The position numbers and the translations under genes are program-made. Shown here in pieces: positions 62,895-64,000 of a stretch of 64,000 nucleotides of DNA. How positions within the stretch are numbered: the first letter of the stretch is position 1; each line of letters begins with the position of its first letter. Source of the DNA: Stigmatella ashevillena (GTDB lineage Bacteria > Myxococcota > Myxococcia > Myxococcales > Myxococcaceae); NCBI RefSeq assembly GCF_028368975.1, contig NZ_JAQNDM010000002.1, positions 9,294,425 to 9,358,424 on the forward strand, given 5' to 3'. The notes below the pieces were generated by a model. It was not told where the DNA came from. It saw nothing but the letters and a program-made list of their open reading frames with translations, and searched no databases.

Positions 62895-63176
62895 ATGAGT
62901 GACGAGGCGGAGATCGCGATCGCGCTGAAGTACAATCAGAACAATGACTCCGCGCCGCGCGTGGTGGCCAAGGGCATGCGCCTGAAGGCGGAGAAAATCC
63001 GGGAGATCGCCAAGCAATACAACATTCCCATCATGAAGAACCTCCCTCTGGCCAGCGCGCTGTACCGCGTCGACGTGGGCCAGGAAGTCCCCGAGGAGCT
63101 GTATGACGCGGTGGCCGAGGTCCTCAATTTCGTCTACGCGCTGCAGCAGGAACAGCAGGCGAGCGGGAAGCGTTGA
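62895..63176 (+). CDS. Stand-alone FlhB/SctU C-terminal-domain protein
   Basis: This 93-residue cytosolic protein corresponds only to the part of SctU after the cleavage site. It reads [60 protein letters not shown] and [20 protein letters not shown], close to the end of SctU just upstream. The NPTH site is absent. Similar small proteins (FhlX/YlqH-type) occur with flagella and can substitute for the cleaved FlhB part. It probably arose by partial duplication of sctU. It may modulate substrate choice. Confidence 0.88.
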   Translation: MSDEAEIAIALKYNQNNDSAPRVVAKGMRLKAEKIREIAKQYNIPIMKNLPLASALYRVDVGQEVPEELYDAVAEVLNFVYALQQEQQASGKR

Positions 63177-63226
63177 GCGGGGACTGGACGGCAAGTCCCT
63201 TTCTGGAGTGAGGTGGGGTTCGCACC

Positions 63227-63706
63227 ATGGCTAAAATCAACAATCAACCCCCCAAAGCACCCCTCTGGCCCTGGGGAGGACCTCGCTCCGTTCGCGAGCG
63301 GCTCGTTGATACCTCTCAGGTTGACCGGAGAAAGCTGAAAAAGGCGGGCAACCCGAAAAACCCGGCATTGGCCTCGGCGGCCCTGCTGGATTTCATCGGG
63401 CCAGCGCACTCCTCGGAGGAGATGCGGTTGCCGACGCCGCCCAGCCCCCGGGGCAATGACGCGCCGCTCGAGGGCTTTACGGATCGCCCCCACCTGGAGA
63501 CGGTGTCCGAGCGCGGGGAGACGGACCAGCGTCGGCTGCTTGAGCGGGGGCTCAGCCGCATCAACGCGCCGCCGGACCGGATGGAGCGGCTCAAGGCATT
63601 GCTCCAGCGCGAGGCGCAGATGCTGACCCTGGTGGGACAGGTCCACTCGGAGGTGGAGGAGATCTACCGCCGCATGCGCGAGGAACAGAAGGACGAGGGG
63701 TATTAG
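63227..63706 (+). CDS. Hypothetical protein in the type III secretion operon
   Basis: This 159-residue soluble protein has a basic, Pro-rich N-terminus (NNQPPKAPLWPWGGPRSVRE) and a charged, probably disordered middle. A C-terminal helix of about 45 residues follows (MERLKALLQREAQMLTLVGQ, VHSEVEEIYRRMREEQKDE). Position between the FlhB-like gene and a TPR chaperone suggests an apparatus component, substrate or gatekeeper part. A small exported protein with a partner chaperone, like SctX, is one option; no family is recognised. Confidence 0.65.
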   Translation: MAKINNQPPKAPLWPWGGPRSVRERLVDTSQVDRRKLKKAGNPKNPALASAALLDFIGPAHSSEEMRLPTPPSPRGNDAPLEGFTDRPHLETVSERGETDQRRLLERGLSRINAPPDRMERLKALLQREAQMLTLVGQVHSEVEEIYRRMREEQKDEGY

Positions 63707-63710
63707 CCGC

Positions 63711-64000
63711 ATGGCCGCACCGGACTCCAACAGCCCTCAGGAAGAGGCGAAGCTCGTCGCGGCGCTGCAACGCTGGGCAGACGGCAAGGCCACCCTGCGC
63801 GATGTGCGGGGCTACTCGGACGAAGAGCTCTATGCCATCGCCAAGACGGCCTACTTCTTCTTCTATCAGGGGCGTCTGAACGAGGCGCGCACGCTCTTCC
63901 AAGGGCTGTACGCCATCAATCCGGCGGACTCCTACTTCGCCAAGGCCCTGGGGGTGGTGGAGCTGGCGTCCGGCAATGCCCAGGGCGCCCTGGCCGCCTA
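63711..64000 (+). CDS. SycD/LcrH-type TPR chaperone (runs off the right edge)
   Basis: The first 96 codons read GYSDEELYAIAKTAYFFFYQ, GRLNEARTLFQGLYAINPAD and SYFAKALGVVELASGNAQGA. This matches the class II chaperone layout, in which an N-terminal helix and TPR units bind translocator-type substrates. Aromatic residues in the first helix are typical. The ATG is four bases after the stop of the upstream gene, so the two are probably coupled. The C-terminus lies outside the window. Confidence 0.85.
   Translation, partial: MAAPDSNSPQEEAKLVAALQRWADGKATLRDVRGYSDEELYAIAKTAYFFFYQGRLNEARTLFQGLYAINPADSYFAKALGVVELASGNAQGALAA

Overview
The window is GC-rich, densely packed, and strongly biased to G/C at third codon positions. 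Its gene families are typical of a predatory, gliding delta-proteobacterium: an alpha-2-macroglobulin lipoprotein, a CotH-like lipoprotein, a DUF4476 protein, many lipoproteins, a hybrid histidine kinase with several receivers, a Ser/Thr-kinase-like membrane protein, and a secretin-less type III secretion locus. I infer a myxobacterium of the Myxococcus/Stigmatella/Archangium/Hyalangium group. I could not run any search, so family names rest on motifs and domain layout read from the translations.

Left part (1-9,950), accessory in character. The window opens in fusA (minus strand). A two-gene RiPP locus follows: a 60-residue precursor with a double-glycine leader and an ATP-grasp ligase of the graspetide type. 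Next come a Cys-rich secreted protein, a divergent O-methyltransferase/LysR pair, a small lipoprotein, and a Ser/Thr kinase whose catalytic core is deleted in frame. After these lies a more AT-rich island with an SF2 helicase, an overlapping small Cys/His protein, decayed IS630- and IS3-type transposase fragments and an HNH-like protein.

Middle part (10,000-48,000), mostly chromosomal envelope, RNA and signalling genes. It holds a lectin/DUF642-like secreted protein; sthA; an RsuA/RluB-type pseudouridine synthase; trmJ; the alpha-2-macroglobulin/PBP1C pair; a translationally coupled four-gene sigma-factor/envelope operon; DUF4476 and CotH proteins; a CHASE3-GAF-kinase-3xREC protein followed by CheR, CheB and a REC-kinase; a subtilase with a bulb-lectin domain; a peptidase-MA/TolB/beta-barrel protein; an LVIVD lipoprotein; an EAL phosphodiesterase; and a PadR operon with a palindromic operator.

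Right part (48,300-64,000, running off the edge): a non-flagellar type III secretion locus. From sctJ on, the order is SctJ(FliF-like)-FliG-like-SctL(FliH)-SctN(FliI)-SctO(FliJ)-SctP(FliK)-SctQ(FliM/N)-FliO-like-SctR(FliP)-SctS(FliQ)-SctT(FliR)-SctU(FlhB). This is the flagellar gene order, and it includes FliG- and FliO-like members that injectisomes normally lack. Upstream lie a possible exported filament- or rod-like protein with GGVT repeats, TPR chaperones, a FlgM-like candidate, a FliA-type sigma factor and an SctI-like rod protein. No secretin is visible. This locus is the most interesting part of the window: it looks like an injectisome relative that still keeps flagellar switch and regulatory parts.
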